A stretch of DNA of 64,000 bases from Actinopolymorpha rutila (GCF_013407855.1 NZ_JACBZH010000001.1:2542001-2606000); one strand, 5' to 3'; counted from the stretch's first letter, positions 16,911-26,668 are shown. The notes: generated from the sequence alone by a model not told the origin. Numbers and translations: made by a program.

Positions 16911-18335
16911 TCAGATGTCGTAGTACAGCTCGAACTCGTGCGGGTGCGGGCGCAGACGCACGGGGTCGATCTCGTTGGTGCGCTTCCAGTCGATCCAGGT
17001 CTCGATCAGGTCCGGGGTGAACACGCCACCTTCGAGGAGGTAGTCGTGGTCGACCTCGAGCCGGTCGAGGACCGCCCCCAGGGAACCCGGGACCTGGTTG
17101 ACCGACGCGTGCTCGTCCGGCGGCAGCTCGTAAAGGTCCTTGTCGATCGGCTCCGGCGGCTCGATCTTGTTGCGGATGCCGTCGACGCCGGCCATCAGCA
17201 TGGCCGCGAACGCGAGGTACGGGTTGCAGGACGGGTCCGGCACCCGGAACTCGATCCGCTTGGCCTTCGGGCTCGTACCGGTGACGGGGATCCGCACCGC
17301 GGCAGACCGGTTGCGCTGGCTGTAGACCAGGTTGACCGGAGCCTCGAAGCCCGGGACCAGCCGGTGGTAGGAGTTGACCGTCGGGTTGGTGAACGCGAGC
17401 AGGCTGGGCGCGTGCTTGATCAGCCCGCCGATGTACCACCGGCCCATGTCGGACAGGCCGCCGTAGCCGAGCTCGTCGTAGAACAGTGGCTGGCCGTCCT
17501 TCCACAGGCTCTGGTGGCAGTGCATGCCCGAACCGTTGTCACCGAACAGCGGCTTCGGCATGAAGGTCGCGGTGTGGCCGGAGTTCCAGGCGACGTTCTT
17601 GATGATGTACTTGAACAGCATCAGGGTGTCGCCCGCGTGCAGCAGCGAGTCGAACTTGTAGTTGATCTCGGCCTGGCCCGCGGTGCCCACCTCGTGGTGC
17701 GCGCGCTCGACCTCGATGCCGGACGCCAGCAGCTGGGCGACCATCTTGTCGCGCAGATCGGCGAAGTGGTCGGTCGGGCCGACCGGGAAGTAGCCGCCCT
17801 TGTAGCGCGGCTTGTATCCCTTGTTGCCGCCCTCCTGCTCCTTGCCGGTGTTCCACGCACCCTCGATCGAGTCGATGTGGTAGTAACCGGCGTTCTGCTT
17901 GGTCTCGAAGCGCACGTCGTCGAAGACGTAGAACTCGGCCTCGGGTCCGAAGTAGGCGGTGTCGGCGATGTTGCTCGCCTTGAGGTAGGCCTCGGCCTTG
18001 GCGGCGACGTTGCGCGGGTCGCGGCTGTACGGCTCGTCGGTGAAGGGGTCGACGATCGAGAAGTTGATGGCGATCGTCTTGTGCTCCCGGAACGGGTCGA
18101 CGAACGCGGTCGCCGGGTCCGGAACCAGCTTCATGTCGGATTCGTGGATGGCCTGGAAGCCGCGGATCGACGACCCGTCGAACATCAGGCCGTTGGCGAT
18201 GTCGTCTTCGGTGAACGACCCCGCCGGCACGTTGAAGTGCTGCATGACCCCCGGCAGGTCACAGAAGCGAACGTCGATGAACTCGACGCCCTCGTCACGT
18301 ACGAATGCCAACAGCTCGTCGGCGCTTTCGAACAT
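16911..18335 (-). CDS. glnA: Glutamine synthetase type I
   Basis: 474 residues, full length for GSI-beta. Makes glutamine from glutamate, ammonia and ATP; works as a dodecamer in the cytoplasm. Seen: [20 protein letters not shown] near the start, FDGSSIRGF, the [10 protein letters not shown] metal-ligand motif, [12 protein letters not shown], the [10 protein letters not shown] loop, and [10 protein letters not shown], whose tyrosine near residue 400 is the adenylylation site. The start has GGAGGAGG a few bases before ATG. It is likely regulated by GlnR (box at 18401-18416) and by adenylylation. It stands alone with its own terminator, next to RDD and DUF4191 genes as in mycobacteria. Confidence 0.97.
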   Translation of the reverse strand: MFESADELLAFVRDEGVEFIDVRFCDLPGVMQHFNVPAGSFTEDDIANGLMFDGSSIRGFQAIHESDMKLVPDPATAFVDPFREHKTIAINFSIVDPFTDEPYSRDPRNVAAKAEAYLKASNIADTAYFGPEAEFYVFDDVRFETKQNAGYYHIDSIEGAWNTGKEQEGGNKGYKPRYKGGYFPVGPTDHFADLRDKMVAQLLASGIEVERAHHEVGTAGQAEINYKFDSLLHAGDTLMLFKYIIKNVAWNSGHTATFMPKPLFGDNGSGMHCHQSLWKDGQPLFYDELGYGGLSDMGRWYIGGLIKHAPSLLAFTNPTVNSYHRLVPGFEAPVNLVYSQRNRSAAVRIPVTGTSPKAKRIEFRVPDPSCNPYLAFAAMLMAGVDGIRNKIEPPEPIDKDLYELPPDEHASVNQVPGSLGAVLDRLEVDHDYLLEGGVFTPDLIETWIDWKRTNEIDPVRLRPHPHEFELYYDI

Positions 18336-18362
18336 TCGGCCTCCTCCGTCTCTTGGCAGGCG

Positions 18363-18416
18363 ACGCTAGGAGCTGGCCGTTTCCCTGCCGTATCGCGAAT
18401 GTTGCGCGCGTGTTAC
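18363..18416 (-). promoter_or_regulatory. glnA promoter with GlnR-like box
   Basis: On the minus strand GTAAC-N6-GCAAC (18416-18401) differs by one base from the GlnR consensus gTnAC-n6-GaAAC. TAGCGT (18368-18363) is a -10 candidate about 33 bp downstream. There is no clear -35, as expected for an activated promoter. Confidence 0.5.
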
Positions 18417-18577
18417 GGCCAGTTTGGCGCACTCGGACCCGGCGCGGGGCACCGACCCTGCACCTCGTCGGGGGCTTCGGAGAGCCGCGCCGAGGGCCTT
18501 GTCAGACCCGCAGACAGCCTGGTCGGACCGGCCAACGGTCCCGTAGGACCTGAAGTGTCAGAGGATAACCTCGGGGC

Positions 18578-19039
18578 ATGCCCGAGCAGGAGAGGTCTCG
18601 TCGGGGTCCGGTTGCGGCCACGGATCAGCAGTACGCCGGCTACCGGCTGGGCCTGCCCGAGGAGGGCCGCGGCGCGCTGGCCGGCTGGGGTGCGCGGATC
18701 ACCGCCCTGCTCCTGGACTGGCTGCTGGCCAACCTGGTGGCGATCGCCCTGGTCCGCGACGCGAGCGTCTGGCAGCCGCCGATGACGGCCGTCGATTTCG
18801 TCCCGCTGATGGTGTTCGGGGCGGAGATCTGGCTGATGACGGCGTTCGTCGGCGCCAGCATCGGGCAGCGGATGCGGCACCTGGTGGTCGCCCGCCTGGA
18901 CGGCCGGCCGGTGGGCTTCGCGCGTTCGCTGATCCGTGCGGTGCTCGTCCTGCTCGTGATCCCGCCGCTGGTCGTGGACGCCGACGGCCGCGGCCTGCAC
19001 GACCGGCTGGCGGGCACCGTCCTGGTCCGCGCGCGCTGA
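18578..19039 (+). CDS. RDD family membrane protein
   Basis: 153 residues with the RDD-domain layout: an N-terminal GWGARITALLLDWLLANLVA containing the conserved Arg and Asp, a second membrane segment around VFGAEIWLMTAFVGASIGQR, and a third near the C-terminus (AVLVLLVIPPLVV) before GLHDRLAGTVLV. Function of such proteins is not settled; some are ion exchangers. TAACCT lies 6 nt before ATG, consistent with leaderless translation. The glnA-RDD-DUF4191-lipA order is shared with mycobacteria. Confidence 0.85.
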   Translation: MPEQERSRRGPVAATDQQYAGYRLGLPEEGRGALAGWGARITALLLDWLLANLVAIALVRDASVWQPPMTAVDFVPLMVFGAEIWLMTAFVGASIGQRMRHLVVARLDGRPVGFARSLIRAVLVLLVIPPLVVDADGRGLHDRLAGTVLVRAR

Positions 19040-19055
19040 GCCCCGGAAACGCTGA

Positions 19056-19074
19056 GCCCCGGAGACACCGGGGC
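19056..19074. terminator. Hairpin between convergent RDD and DUF4191 genes
   Basis: GCCCCGG-AGACA-CCGGGGC, a compact 7-bp GC stem 16 bp after the RDD stop and 13 bp beyond the DUF4191 stop. No T run; probably a bidirectional terminator. Confidence 0.5.
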
Positions 19075-19087
19075 GGGGCGCGGCGGG

Positions 19088-19786
19088 CTACCGCGGGCGG
19101 GACGCGCCCGGGGGAAGCTTGGCGTTGCGAGGGAGCGGGCCCTTCGGGATCGGCAGCTGGCTCCGGTTGGCCGACAGCGCCTTCAGCCGGTTGAGCACCT
19201 CGGTGACCTCGGCCGGGCGGAGGTTGCGGGGAAGCTTCATGACATGGCCGGACAACCTGCGCAGCGGGACCTGACCCTCACCGTCGCCGACGACCACGTC
19301 GTAGATCGGGGTGTCGGGAGCGACCCGGGCGTGCTTGCGCTTCTCGTTGGCGAGCAGGTTGCCGACCCGGTTGGGCGCGCCCTCGGCGACCAGCACGATG
19401 CCCGGCCGGCCCACCACCCGGTGTACGACGTCCTGGTTGCGCGTCACCGCGACCGCCGGGTCGACCGTCCAGCCCTTGCGCAGGGTGGACAGGGCGTTCG
19501 CCCCCGCACCGAGCTGGCCCTCCAGGCGGGAGTAGGCCGCCTTCTCCACCCGCCGGCCGAAGAAGATCACCGTGAGCAGGACGGCGAACGGAATGCCCGT
19601 GACGCCCCACAGGACGGGGTTCTTCAGCACGAAACCGACGGCGACGAACACCACGATCACGGCGAGGAAGATGCCGGCGAGCATCAGCCCGATCCGCGGC
19701 TGCACTTCCTTCGTGATCGAGTAGGCGGCGCGGACCTGGGCGACACGGCCTTGTTTGTTCTCGGGAGTCTCGTCGCGCTTGGCCAT
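19088..19786 (-). CDS. DUF4191 integral membrane protein
   Basis: 232 residues with two adjacent hydrophobic helices at about 33-80 (LMLAGIFLAVIVVFVAVGFV and a following GIPFAVLLTVIFFG), then a long cytoplasmic tail. VVHRVVGRPGIVLVAEGAP and the LSGHVMKLPRNLRPAEV region are typical of the actinobacterial DUF4191 family. The tail ends in a basic, proline-rich segment. It lies directly downstream of lipA in the same direction, so may be co-transcribed, as in the mycobacterial lipB-lipA-Rv2219 order. Function unknown. Confidence 0.88.
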   Translation of the reverse strand: MAKRDETPENKQGRVAQVRAAYSITKEVQPRIGLMLAGIFLAVIVVFVAVGFVLKNPVLWGVTGIPFAVLLTVIFFGRRVEKAAYSRLEGQLGAGANALSTLRKGWTVDPAVAVTRNQDVVHRVVGRPGIVLVAEGAPNRVGNLLANEKRKHARVAPDTPIYDVVVGDGEGQVPLRRLSGHVMKLPRNLRPAEVTEVLNRLKALSANRSQLPIPKGPLPRNAKLPPGASRPR

Positions 19787-19848
19787 GGTCGGCTGGTGGG
19801 TCCTTCCTCAAGGTGTACGGGGTCGGCTGCCCCGGCACGGGTGGTTGC

Positions 19849-20793
19849 TCAGGTGGACGACGCCGGCTGCTCCCGGGACTCCAGCGCCTGGCGGTAGAGC
19901 CGGCCGGCGCGGTAAGAGGAGCGGACGAGCGGTCCGGACATCACTCCCGCAAAGCCTAGTCCACTCGCCTCCTCGGAGAGTTCGACGAACTCCTCCGGCT
20001 TCACCCAGCGCTCGACCGGGTGGTGGCGGATGGAGGGGCGGAGGTACTGAGTGATCGTCAGCAGCTCACAACCCGCGTCCACCAGGTCGCGCATCGCCGC
20101 GCTGATCTCGTGGCGTTCCTCGCCCATGCCCAGGATGAGGTTGGACTTGGTGACCAGGCCGTACTCCCTGGCCTGCCGGATGACGTCCAGCGACCGCTCG
20201 TACCGGAAACCGGGGCGGATCCGCTTGAAGATCCGGGGCACGGTCTCGACGTTGTGGGCCAGCACCTCCGGCCGGGAGTCGAACACCTCCCGCAGCAGGT
20301 CGGGCTTGCCGTTGAAGTCCGGGATGAGGTTTTCCACCCCGGTGTCGGGGTTGAGCTCGTGGATGACCCGCACCGTCTCGGCGTACAGCCAGGCCCCGCC
20401 GTCGGGCAGGTCGTCACGGGCTACGCCGGTGATCGTGGCGTAGCGCAGACCCATCTGGCGGACGCTCTCGGCCACCCTGCGGGGCTCGTCGCGGTCCAGG
20501 TCGGCCGGCTTGCCGGTGTCGATCTGGCAGAAGTCGCACCGCCGGGTGCACTGGTCGCCGCCGATGAGGAACGTCGCCTCGCGGTCCTCCCAGCACTCGT
20601 AGATGTTGGGACAGCCCGCCTCCTGACACACCGTGTGCAGCCCCTCACGTTTGACCAGTGAGCGGAGCTCGGTGTATTCCGGACCCATCCGGGCCCGGGT
20701 CTTGATCCATTCGGGCTTCTTCTCGATCGGCGTCTGGCTGTTGCGCGCTTCGAGGCGCAGCAGCTTGCGTCCGTCCGGGGCCAGCGCAGTCAC
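19849..20793 (-). CDS. lipA: Lipoyl synthase (radical SAM)
   Basis: 314 residues. Inserts two sulfurs into protein-bound octanoyl chains to make lipoate. [12 protein letters not shown] (about residues 53-64) binds the auxiliary 4Fe-4S cluster and CTRRCDFC (about 80-87) is the radical-SAM CxxxCxxC motif. HNVETVPRI and [10 protein letters not shown] are also typical, and SSYRAG near the end carries the conserved serine that binds the auxiliary cluster. The GTG at 20793 has TACGCT 6 nt upstream (leaderless possible) and GAGGGG directly before it. Its products act on the E2 protein encoded by sucB in this window. Confidence 0.97.
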   Translation of the reverse strand: MTALAPDGRKLLRLEARNSQTPIEKKPEWIKTRARMGPEYTELRSLVKREGLHTVCQEAGCPNIYECWEDREATFLIGGDQCTRRCDFCQIDTGKPADLDRDEPRRVAESVRQMGLRYATITGVARDDLPDGGAWLYAETVRVIHELNPDTGVENLIPDFNGKPDLLREVFDSRPEVLAHNVETVPRIFKRIRPGFRYERSLDVIRQAREYGLVTKSNLILGMGEERHEISAAMRDLVDAGCELLTITQYLRPSIRHHPVERWVKPEEFVELSEEASGLGFAGVMSGPLVRSSYRAGRLYRQALESREQPASST

Positions 20794-20891
20794 CCCCTCA
20801 GCGTACGGTGCGGTGACGGGTCGTCCGGAAGTGCGTGCGTACGCCGCCCTCCTGTGACCCGGGTTTGCTGCCCGGGGTTAGGTTGTGCCTC

Positions 20892-21479
20892 GTGTCTATG
20901 TGTGTAGTCATCGCCTCGGGCAATCCGGTCAAGCGCCGCGCCACGCTCGAAGCAGTCAAGGTCGCCCTTGGTCAGGACGAGGTGGACTCCGTCACGGTCG
21001 ACGTCGCCTCGGGAGTGGCTCACCAGCCGGTCGGCGACGAGGAGACCCTGCGCGGCGCCCGCAACCGCGCCGAGGCCGCCCGTCAGGAGCGCCCGGACGC
21101 CAGCCTGTGGGTCGGGGTCGAGGGTGGTGTGATCGAACGCGACGGTGCCCTGGACTGCATGGCCTGGATCGTCGTCCTCGGTCGCCGTGAGCCCGACGGC
21201 CCGGTCATCCGCGGTGAGAGCCGGACCGCGACCTTCACCCTTCCGGCGGAGATCGCCGACCGGGTTCGTGCGGGCGTGGAGCTCGGAGCCGCCACCGACG
21301 AGGTGCTGGGCGGCATCGACACCAAGTCCACGACCGGCACGGTCGGCCCGCTCACCGGCGGGGTCATCGACCGGGTGGCGTTCTACGCCCACGCGCTGGT
21401 GCTGGCGATGGTGCCGTTCCGGAACGTCGAGCTGACGTTCCCGTCGGCGGAGCCGGTCCTCGACGGACGCCCCGAGTAG
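20892..21479 (+). CDS. Inosine/xanthosine triphosphatase (YjjX/DUF84 family)
   Basis: A house-cleaning NTPase that removes non-canonical purine triphosphates. VIASGNPVKRRATLEAVK at the start, GDEETLRGARNRAEAA, LWVGVEGGV and the SGxNP-type phosphate loop match the family. Length (195 aa from GTG 20892) is normal. TAGGTT lies 7 nt before this GTG, suggesting a leaderless start; ATG 20898 two codons on is the alternative. It lies between lipA and lipB on the opposite strand, and so separates a pair that is adjacent in mycobacteria. Confidence 0.85.
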   Translation: MSMCVVIASGNPVKRRATLEAVKVALGQDEVDSVTVDVASGVAHQPVGDEETLRGARNRAEAARQERPDASLWVGVEGGVIERDGALDCMAWIVVLGRREPDGPVIRGESRTATFTLPAEIADRVRAGVELGAATDEVLGGIDTKSTTGTVGPLTGGVIDRVAFYAHALVLAMVPFRNVELTFPSAEPVLDGRPE

Positions 21480-21496
21480 ACGGCCCCGAGTAGCCG

Positions 21497-22156
21497 TCAG
21501 GCCACCTGGTCGGCGACCGGGGCCAGGGCGTCGGTGAGCCGACGCTCGACGGTGTCGAGCACGTCGGCCACCCCGACCGGGCGGCCGAGTTCGACCGACA
21601 GCGAGGTCGTACCCGCGTCGGTGATGCCACACGGCACGAACCGGTCGTACGCCGACAGGTCGCAGTCGCAGTTGAGCGCGAAGCCGTGCATGGTCACGCC
21701 CTGGGCCACCCGCAGCCCGATGGCGGCGATCTTGCGGGCGGGACCGCGCTCGTCGGCGGGCACCCACACCCCGCTGCGGCCCTCGATCCGCTCCGTGTGC
21801 ACGCCGGTGTCGGCGCAGACCGCGATCAGCGCGTCCTCGAGCCGGCGGACGAACGCCACCACGTCGATCGGCTCGGTCAGCCGCACGATCGGGTAGCCGA
21901 CCAGCTGACCCGGGCCGTGCCAGGTGAGCTTCCCGCCGCGGTCCACGTCGATGACGGGAGTGCCGTCGACCGGGCGCTCGTGCGGCTCGGTCCGCTTGCC
22001 GGCGGTGAAGACCGCCTCGTGCTCCAGCAGGAGCACCGTGTCGGGGGCCTGGTCGGCGACGCGCGCGGCATGCAGCTCACGCTGGCGTGCCCAGGCGGTG
22101 GTGTAATCGACTGCCTCCGACCCGAAGCCGGCCCGGACGAACCGCAGGGAATCCAT
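21497..22156 (-). CDS. lipB: Octanoyl-[acyl-carrier protein]:protein N-octanoyltransferase
   Basis: 219 residues. Transfers octanoate from acyl carrier protein to the lysine of lipoyl domains, the step before lip[32 protein letters not shown], a KIAAIGLRV stretch holding the catalytic lysine, and YDRFVPCGI holding the catalytic cysteine (about residue 177). TAAGCT lies 6 nt before ATG, again pointing to a leaderless mRNA. It faces the triphosphatase gene with 17 bp between the stops. Confidence 0.96.
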   Translation of the reverse strand: MDSLRFVRAGFGSEAVDYTTAWARQRELHAARVADQAPDTVLLLEHEAVFTAGKRTEPHERPVDGTPVIDVDRGGKLTWHGPGQLVGYPIVRLTEPIDVVAFVRRLEDALIAVCADTGVHTERIEGRSGVWVPADERGPARKIAAIGLRVAQGVTMHGFALNCDCDLSAYDRFVPCGITDAGTTSLSVELGRPVGVADVLDTVERRLTDALAPVADQVA

Positions 22157-22262
22157 GACCGCAGCTTAGAACGCTCGCGGACCTCCACCGCGGAACGGGT
22201 CTCGCCGCGACGCGGTTACGCCCGATCACCGCGCCTGATCACCATGGAATCATTGGCCCATC

Positions 22263-24041
22263 ATGCAGGGTGACTTCCGCGTCGACGGATACGACATCGA
22301 GGGACTGCTGGGCGCCGGGCCGGCGGGTGAGGTCTGGCTGGCCCGGGAGCTGTCCTCGGGTGCCCAGGCGGCGCTGAAGCGGGTCCGCCCCCGCGACGCC
22401 GGCGCGCAGGACGAGGCCGGCCGGATCGTCTCCGCCCTCGAGTCCCTGGACCACCCGCACGTGCTGCGGATCCGGGAGATGCTGCCGTACGAGCGTGAGG
22501 TGGTGTTCGTCCTCGACTACGCCGAGGGCGGCAGCCTCGGCCAGTTGCTGCTCGCCCGGCCGACGCTGGACCCGGGTGAGGTCGTCACGGTGGCGACCGC
22601 CATGGCCGGCGCGCTGGAAGAGGTGCACCGGCGCGGCGTCGTGCACGGGGACGTGACGCCGGAGAACGTACTCTTCACCGCCGACGCCCGCCCGCTGCTC
22701 GCCGACGCCGGGCTGCTGCGACTGGTGGAGGGCGGCGAGGCGGGGACCGTCGGCTACTCCGACCCGGCCGGTCACGACGGAACGCCGCCGACGCCTGCCG
22801 GTGACGTCTACGGCCTGGCCGCGGTCTGCTACGCCGCGCTGACCGGGACGACCCCGGAGCCCGGGCTCGGTCACCGCCCGCTGCACCAGGTGGCGCCGGG
22901 GGTCCCGTCGGCGCTGGCGCACATCGTCGAGGCGGGCCTGCAGACCCAGCCCGCGCAGCGCCCGGCGATGGCGCAGTTCGGCGCCCAGCTCGCCGCGGCC
23001 TGCCCGAGCGTGCCGGTCCGGTTCCCGGCCGGCCTGGGTGGCGAGGACTCCGCGCAGTTCGGGCCGAACCTCGGCCCGGGGACGGGGACCGGGACTGGGA
23101 CCGGCTTCGGCATCGGCGCCGGCCCGACGGCCGGCCACGCCTCCAAAACGGGCACCGGCTCGGGCTCCGCGGGTGAGGCCGCCGCGGGGTGGGGCGGATG
23201 GGATCCGACGCGGGGGAGCGGGACCGGTCCGCGCGCCGGTGCGCCGACTCCGCCACCGGACTTCCCCAGTGCGTACGGCGACACCGACACCGCCACCGGC
23301 GGCGCGGGCGATGCGACCACGGCCCAGGACTTCGCCGAGGACGAGTCGACCGGTCGCTCCGGACGTTCCTGGCGCCCCCGCCGGTCCGGTCGCTCCGGGC
23401 GGGCCGCGACTCCCGACTCCGAGGACGCCGACGAAGGCGAGGACTCCGAGGAGGCCGACGACACCGGCGACGCCGGGCGTTCCGGCCGGGCTCGGCTGCT
23501 GCTGTTGGTCGGCATCCCGCTGCTGCTGGTGGTGGTCGCGGTCTCCGGCGTACTCGGGTGGCGGGCCGTCCGCGAACCCGGCCCCGACCCGACGCCGACC
23601 TCGACCATGGCGGCCATGTCGCCGGAAGAGGCCCGGTGGGCGAAGGTGCTGGACGAGCTCGACATCCGCAGGGCCAGGGCGTGGAAGGAGTGGAACCGCG
23701 CGCTGCTCGCGCAGGTCTACACGCCCGGGTCGCCGCCGCTGAACGACGACCTCGACAGGATGCGGGACTACGAGCGGAAGGGCGGCGTCACCAGCGTGGA
23801 CGGCCTTCGCACGCCGATCCGCTCCCTGCACGTGGTGTCGCAGAGTTCGGACCGCGTTGTCGTGGACACCGAGAGCCAGCTGCAGCCCTACCGGATGCGG
23901 GTCGACGGCAACTACTATCCGCACGACGGCGGGCCGCCGAAGCGCTTCCGCATCACGCTCGAACGCTCCGGCTCGGGCGGGTGGCTGATCGCCGCCAGTA
24001 GGCAGCTCACCGGTACGACGCCTGCCGAGCCGTCCCGCTAG
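22263..24041 (+). CDS. Membrane-anchored Ser/Thr protein kinase-like protein
   Basis: 592 residues. Residues ~1-260 form an atypical kinase domain: LLGAGPAGEVW glycine loop, AALKRVR with the ATP lysine, HGDVTPENVLF in place of HRDxKPxN, and ADAGLL in place of DFG. The catalytic Asp, Asn, metal Asp and lysine are all kept, so activity is possible. A ~150-residue Gly/Thr/Asp/Glu-rich linker leads to one membrane helix (about 411-433) and an extracellular domain of about 130 residues resembling NTF2-like folds (start ARWAKVLDELDIRRARAW). The next gene is a paralogue. The ligand and targets are unknown; it is set between lipB and the epimerase. Confidence 0.75.
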   Translation: MQGDFRVDGYDIEGLLGAGPAGEVWLARELSSGAQAALKRVRPRDAGAQDEAGRIVSALESLDHPHVLRIREMLPYEREVVFVLDYAEGGSLGQLLLARPTLDPGEVVTVATAMAGALEEVHRRGVVHGDVTPENVLFTADARPLLADAGLLRLVEGGEAGTVGYSDPAGHDGTPPTPAGDVYGLAAVCYAALTGTTPEPGLGHRPLHQVAPGVPSALAHIVEAGLQTQPAQRPAMAQFGAQLAAACPSVPVRFPAGLGGEDSAQFGPNLGPGTGTGTGTGFGIGAGPTAGHASKTGTGSGSAGEAAAGWGGWDPTRGSGTGPRAGAPTPPPDFPSAYGDTDTATGGAGDATTAQDFAEDESTGRSGRSWRPRRSGRSGRAATPDSEDADEGEDSEEADDTGDAGRSGRARLLLLVGIPLLLVVVAVSGVLGWRAVREPGPDPTPTSTMAAMSPEEARWAKVLDELDIRRARAWKEWNRALLAQVYTPGSPPLNDDLDRMRDYERKGGVTSVDGLRTPIRSLHVVSQSSDRVVVDTESQLQPYRMRVDGNYYPHDGGPPKRFRITLERSGSGGWLIAASRQLTGTTPAEPSR

Positions 24042-24099
24042 GGTTTCGGCCCACTGACGAGACTGTTCGAGACCGTCCGACCGCGCACGAGAGGCGACC

Positions 24100-25740
24100 A
24101 TGGGGGCGCAGTTTCGCGTACAGGGTTACGACCTGGGTGCGCTGATCGGCGCGAGCGCCACCGGTGAGGTGTGGGAGGCCCGCCGCCACGGCACCGGTGA
24201 GCAGGTGGCCCTGCGACGGATCCGTCCGCGCACGCCGGACGCGCGGGAGGACGTACGCCGGCTGGCGTCCGTCCTCGACATGATCGACCATCCGCACCTG
24301 GTACGGGTCCATGAGGCGCTTCCCCTCGGGGACGAGATCGTCCTGGTACTCGAGCACGCCGACGGCGGCAGCCTCGACCAGCTCCTGCACGGGCGCGGCC
24401 GGCTGGATCCCGGCGAGGTGGTCACCACGGCCGCACCGGTCGCCGAGGCCCTCGCCGCGGCGCACGAGCGCGGTCTCCTGCATGGTGACGTGACGCCGGA
24501 GGCGATCCTCTACACAGCCGACGGGCGGCCGCTGCTCGCCGACGTGGGCGTACTTGCGCTGGTCGAAGGCGGGGAGTCCCTCGGCACGCACGGCTACACC
24601 GATCCCGACGGCCCACCCGGACCGGCGACCAGCCCCGCCGGGGACGTCTACGGGCTGGCCGCGGTCTGCTACACCGCCCTGACCGGTGTGGTCCCGCGGC
24701 CGGGTCAGGCCCGCCCGCCGCTGGCCGAGTCGGTCCCGGATGCGCCGTCCGGCCTGGTGCACGCCGTCGGAGCGGGGCTGCAGCCGGTGGCGGCTCGCCG
24801 CCCCACCGCCGCGCAGTTCGCCGACCTGCTCTACGCCGCGTGCCCTCCGGCGCCGGTTCGCTTCCCGGTCGGGCTGGTACTCACCGACGCCGACCTCGCG
24901 GCGATGACCGGCGCGCCCGCGGCCCCGGACGTCCCGGCAGCGCAGGCGGACGGATCGCCGCCGGCGAGCCCGCCCGGCGAGCGCGTGGCGGCCGAGCACG
25001 AGTCGGCCGATCCGGGCGGGTTCACCCTGCCGGGTGCTCCCGGCGGTCCGGACGACGACCTGGACCTGGACGACGACGACCGCGGCCCGCGGATCGGCCT
25101 GATCGTCGCGGTGGCGGCCGCCGTGGTGCTGGTCGCCGGTGCGGTCGTCGGCGGGATCGCCTGGGCGAAGCGTTCCGACAACGCTCCGAGCGCCGCGCGG
25201 ACGGGCGCACCGAGCGCCACGGCGACCACCTCACCGAACCCGAGCGCGACCGGCCGCCAATCCACGAAGCCCTCCACGAAACCCTCGACACAGCCCTCGA
25301 CGAAGCCGAGCACGTCCGCCCCGCAGGCTCCACCCGGCCCGGCCGGCCCGGCCGGCGCGGAGGCCAGGTGGCGAAACGTGCTCGCCGTCCTGGACGCCCG
25401 CCGCGCGCAGGCGTACGCGAAGAACGATCCGGCCGTGCTGGCACGGGTCTACTACCCGGCCGGCTCCGACCTGGCCGCCGACGACCGCACCGAGATCGAC
25501 AAGTGCGTGCGGGTCGGCTGCCACGTGGAGGGCCTTCGCTTCGCTGTCCGGACGCTGCACGTGGACAGCGAACGCCGCGACCGGGCGGTGCTGCGGGTCG
25601 TCGACCAGTTGCAGGCGTACTCCGTGGTGTCCGACGACGGGGAACGCGTGCCCCGCCCGGCCGGCGAGTCCAAGCACCGCCGGATCACGCTCGTACGCAC
25701 CAGCCAGGACTGGCTGATCTCCCGGATCGAGGAAAGCTGA
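24100..25740 (+). CDS. Membrane-anchored pseudokinase, paralogue of the preceding kinase
   Basis: 546 residues, same architecture: kinase-like domain (about 1-250), acidic linker, membrane helix near 331-356, Ser/Thr/Lys/Pro repeats (KPSTKPSTQPSTKPST), and an extracellular NTF2-like domain with two added cysteines (KCVRVGC). Key changes: the ATP lysine is Arg (VALRRIRP), the catalytic-loop Asn is Ala (HGDVTPEAILY), and DFG reads DVG. The catalytic Asp remains. Without Lys and Asn it is probably inactive and may act as a partner or sensor for the first kinase, 58 bp upstream on the same strand. ATG follows GAGAGG. Confidence 0.75.
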   Translation: MGAQFRVQGYDLGALIGASATGEVWEARRHGTGEQVALRRIRPRTPDAREDVRRLASVLDMIDHPHLVRVHEALPLGDEIVLVLEHADGGSLDQLLHGRGRLDPGEVVTTAAPVAEALAAAHERGLLHGDVTPEAILYTADGRPLLADVGVLALVEGGESLGTHGYTDPDGPPGPATSPAGDVYGLAAVCYTALTGVVPRPGQARPPLAESVPDAPSGLVHAVGAGLQPVAARRPTAAQFADLLYAACPPAPVRFPVGLVLTDADLAAMTGAPAAPDVPAAQADGSPPASPPGERVAAEHESADPGGFTLPGAPGGPDDDLDLDDDDRGPRIGLIVAVAAAVVLVAGAVVGGIAWAKRSDNAPSAARTGAPSATATTSPNPSATGRQSTKPSTKPSTQPSTKPSTSAPQAPPGPAGPAGAEARWRNVLAVLDARRAQAYAKNDPAVLARVYYPAGSDLAADDRTEIDKCVRVGCHVEGLRFAVRTLHVDSERRDRAVLRVVDQLQAYSVVSDDGERVPRPAGESKHRRITLVRTSQDWLISRIEES

Positions 25741-25771
25741 GCCGACGCCGAGCGCCCGGACGCGCCTGAGC

Positions 25772-26668
25772 TCAGCGGCGGTGCAGCGCGCTGTCCACCA
25801 GCGCGGTGACGTCGGGAGCGGCGAAGGTGAACCCCGCGTCCAGCAGCCGGCGTGGCATCAGCCGCACACTGCCGAGCATCTCCGCGGAGAACTCCCCGAG
25901 AGCCGTGCGCAGCGCCACCGCGGGCACCGGCAGCAGCGTCGGCCGGTGCAGCGCCGCGCCGAGCGCCTTGGTGAACTCGGCGTTGGTCGCGGGCTCGGGG
26001 ATCGTGAGGTTGTACGGACCGCGCGCGTCCGCCCGGTCGACCAGGAACTGCACCGCCGACAGCCAGTCGTCCAGCGCGATCATCGGGAGGTACTGCCGGC
26101 CTGACCCGAGCCGCCCGCCCGCACCGAGCCGGAACTGCCGCTCCATCAGCTTGAACACCCCGCCGGAACGATCGAGCACCGGTGACGTACGCAGGTGCAC
26201 GACGCGGACGCCCGCGCGGTCGGCGGGATCGGTGGCGGCCTCCCAGTCGCGGCACAGCTCGGCGAGGAAGCCGTCGCCCGCGGGGGAGTCCTCGTCCAGC
26301 AGCAGGTCGCCGCGGTCCTTGCCGTAGTAGCCGGTGGCGCTTCCGGACACGAACACCGGTGGGTCGGGCAGCTCGGCCAGTGCGCGGGCGAGCGTCGAGG
26401 TGGTGCCCAGCCGGCTGGTCCGGATCGTCTGCCGGTACGACGAAGTCCACGGCACCCGGCCCAGGTTGGCTCCGGCGAGGTTGACCACCGCGTCGGCGCC
26501 CGCGAGCACCTCGGCGTCGACCTGGCCCCGGTCGGGGTCCCACCGCCTCTGGTCCGCGGCCTGCGGCGGGCGGCGCACCAACTGGGTCACCTCGTGCCCC
26601 TCGCCGGTGAGCCGCGTGCGCAACGCCTGTCCGAGGAACCCCGAGCCACCCGCCAGAACGAATCTCAT
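25772..26668 (-). CDS. TIGR01777 family NAD(P)-binding epimerase
   Basis: 298 residues, SDR superfamily (YfcH/SulA-like). VLAGGSGFLGQALRTRL is the N-terminal Rossmann loop, then DAVVNLAGANLG, the FVSGSATGYYG catalytic Ser/Tyr region, LRTSPVLDRSGG and the C-terminal DUF1731 segment (LGSVRLMPRRLLDAGF). Start ATG 26668 was taken because the Rossmann strand begins at once; an upstream in-frame start adds an unrelated tail. Substrate unknown. In mycobacteria the equivalent gene (Rv2216) also lies between dlaT and lipB. Confidence 0.9.
   Translation of the reverse strand: MRFVLAGGSGFLGQALRTRLTGEGHEVTQLVRRPPQAADQRRWDPDRGQVDAEVLAGADAVVNLAGANLGRVPWTSSYRQTIRTSRLGTTSTLARALAELPDPPVFVSGSATGYYGKDRGDLLLDEDSPAGDGFLAELCRDWEAATDPADRAGVRVVHLRTSPVLDRSGGVFKLMERQFRLGAGGRLGSGRQYLPMIALDDWLSAVQFLVDRADARGPYNLTIPEPATNAEFTKALGAALHRPTLLPVPAVALRTALGEFSAEMLGSVRLMPRRLLDAGFTFAAPDVTALVDSALHRR

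Noticed and set aside
16782-18785. A 667-codon open frame opposite glnA
   Set aside because: It is the mirror of a strongly conserved glutamine synthetase; high G+C removes stops from antisense frames. The translation is Val/Arg/Asp-rich with no family features.
22263-24041. Calling the first kinase a pseudokinase because of HGD and DAG motifs
   Set aside because: The ATP lysine, catalytic Asp, Asn and metal Asp are all retained, so activity cannot be ruled out. Only the second copy lacks essential residues.
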